From assembly GCA_041398965.1 (NCBI GenBank), contig JAWKTT010000003.1, positions 248,001-312,000 of the forward strand: 64,000 nt of DNA, given 5' to 3'. The stretch comes from JAWKTT01 sp041398965 (lineage in GTDB: Bacteria; Planctomycetota; Planctomycetia; Planctomycetales; Planctomycetaceae). Under the pieces are notes generated by a model, which made no database searches, was not told where the DNA came from, and was given only the letters and a program-made list of their open reading frames with translations. Both the position numbers and the translations under genes were made by a program. Positions 63,001-64,000 of the stretch are shown here, piece by piece; position 1 is the first letter of the stretch, and every line of letters starts with the position of its first letter.

Positions 63001-64000
63001 ATGGCCATGATTGAAGCAGTAAATCGTGCGACACAGAAGTTCCATGTCGAGATCGTGAAGCCGTCGCACTACGACGACGACGGTTACGTGATTCAATGGC
63101 GTCGAGCCTTTATCCCGTCGAACTCGCTGGCTTGCCTCTGGGCGATTGCCACCGATGCACAACAGCGGGGCGTTCTGGGTGACGACGTCGAAATCGTCCT
63201 CAACGGGTATGACGAAACGCACACGGTGATCCCGGTTGACCAGATCGTCAACCGCATTCGCAGTTCGGCTGCGGGGGGAATCGTGCTGCTGGCCGGGGTG
63301 CAGTCGAATCAGTTCCCCCGGGCTGCCGACCTTGCGGCTCGGTTTCGGGCCGGTGGAGTGGATGTGGCGATTGGCGGATTTCACGTTAGCGGTTGTCTGT
63401 CGATGCTCCCCGAGCTTCCCCCCGAGATCAAGGCGGTGCAGGAACAGGGAGTGATCTTGTTTGCAGGTGAGGCCGAAGGGACGCTCGAAGGTCTTCTGAA
63501 GGATGCCTTCGCTAGAAAACTGCAACCGGTGTACAACTATCTGCTCGACTTGCCAGGACTCGAGGGTCAGGTGACCCCGTTCGTTCCCCCCGAGGTGACA
63601 AAGAAATCGTTTAACTTCGCCGCCTTTGATGCCGGTCGCGGATGTCCTTTTCGCTGTAGCTTCTGTACGATCATTAATGTGCAAGGGCGAAAGTCGCGAT
63701 ATCGGTCGGCTGATGACGTCGAGAAACTCGTTCGCACTTATGCGACGAAAGGGGTGAACCGCTTCTTTATTACCGACGACAACATGGCTCGGAATAAGAA
63801 CTGGGAAGAAATCTTCGATCGACTAATTCATCTGCGTGAGACTGAAGGAATTAAACTTCGACTACTCATACAGGTCGACACGCAGTGTCATAAAATTCCC
63901 GGCTTTATCGAAAAGGCCGCCCGAGCGGGCTGCAATCGTGTATTTATCGGTATGGAGAGCGTTAGCCCTGAAAACCTCGCCGCTGCCAAGAAGTACCAGA
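63001..64000 (+). CDS. B12-binding radical SAM protein (partial, runs off window)
   Basis: 333 residues visible, no stop inside the window. Residues ~15-160 form a B12-binding-like Rossmann domain (VILLAGVQSNQFPRAADLAA-type sequence as IVLLAGVQSNQ, then VDVAIGGFHVSG). The radical SAM core starts at ~205 with the cluster motif Cys215-X3-Cys219-X2-Cys222 (GCPFRCSFC) and continues with FFITDDNMARNK and FIGMESV. Such enzymes carry out methylation or rearrangement on unreactive carbons. AAGG precedes ATG 63001 by five bases; ATG 63007 is possible. The product of this one is unknown. Confidence 0.85.
   Translation, partial: MAMIEAVNRATQKFHVEIVKPSHYDDDGYVIQWRRAFIPSNSLACLWAIATDAQQRGVLGDDVEIVLNGYDETHTVIPVDQIVNRIRSSAAGGIVLLAGVQSNQFPRAADLAARFRAGGVDVAIGGFHVSGCLSMLPELPPEIKAVQEQGVILFAGEAEGTLEGLLKDAFARKLQPVYNYLLDLPGLEGQVTPFVPPEVTKKSFNFAAFDAGRGCPFRCSFCTIINVQGRKSRYRSADDVEKLVRTYATKGVNRFFITDDNMARNKNWEEIFDRLIHLRETEGIKLRLLIQVDTQCHKIPGFIEKAARAGCNRVFIGMESVSPENLAAAKKYQ

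Noticed and set aside
62917..63684. 255-codon - strand open frame
   Set aside because: Antisense to the radical SAM gene, which has the CX3CX2C motif and continues past the window edge.
1..64000. tRNA or rRNA genes
   Set aside because: No cloverleaf with a GGTTCRA T-arm and no rRNA-like stretch was noticed by eye; a tRNAscan or Rfam run would be needed to be certain.

Overview
The window reads as a piece of chromosome from a planctomycete. The signs are a DUF1559 prepilin-like protein with an H-X9-DG C-terminus, Hanks-type Ser/Thr kinases (one fused to WD40 repeats), a Tat-exported Gfo/Idh/MocA oxidoreductase, a Cys-rich secreted protein with a Pro-rich tail, an archaeal-type formylmethanofuran dehydrogenase subunit C, ROK kinase, sialate O-acetylesterase, and several families of palindromic intergenic repeats. 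No rRNA, tRNA, phage, plasmid or CRISPR was found. Genus-level placement is not possible from sequence reading alone.

Layout. 1-6.9 kb: cell-envelope block on the + strand: end of mreC, mreD, a penicillin-binding protein 2, then an MlaE-MlaF-MlaD lipid-transport set. 7.1-11.2 kb (- strand): DUF5684 membrane protein, a soluble histidine kinase, a Ser/Thr kinase with a membrane tail, and a small exported protein with a strong terminator. 12-16.1 kb: membrane-anchored Swt1-type HEPN protein with a zinc ribbon, a sodium:solute symporter, and a membrane-anchored coiled-coil protein. 16.7-25.6 kb (- strand): glutamate synthase gltB and gltD separated by a Uma2-type nuclease gene and a small membrane protein, with a LysR regulator upstream. 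26-28.5 kb: DUF420 protein and a GntP-type permease with a large hydrophilic insert.

28.5-30.35 kb is a decayed DUF1559-type gene broken by several frameshifts. It is followed by repeats, a ROK sugar kinase and a secreted sialate O-acetylesterase. 34.6-39.97 kb: class I aminotransferase, ApbE-like FMN transferase, DoxX-like protein and a DegT-type aminotransferase. 40-41 kb is a repeat-rich region with a diverged tandem duplication just upstream of argB. 42-51 kb: WD40 kinase, DUF1559 protein, Gfo/Idh oxidoreductase, Cys-rich secreted protein and an OprP-type porin.

51.4-54.8 kb is a compact redox cluster: two exported DUF3365 proteins each with one CXXCH, an Rrf2 regulator, and a divergent exported single-CXXCH protein. 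54.8-56.3 kb carries a FetAB-type metal exporter. The rest holds a lipoprotein, a leucine-rich-repeat protein, small secreted proteins, fhcC (H4MPT-linked C1 metabolism) and, running off the right end, a B12-binding radical SAM protein.

The most unusual material is (a) several unrelated palindromic repeat families scattered between genes, (b) the DUF3365/Rrf2/monoheme cluster, (c) the membrane-bound HEPN protein, (d) the split glt locus, and (e) a small secreted-protein frame with a strong ribosome-binding site but an ATA codon where the start should be.
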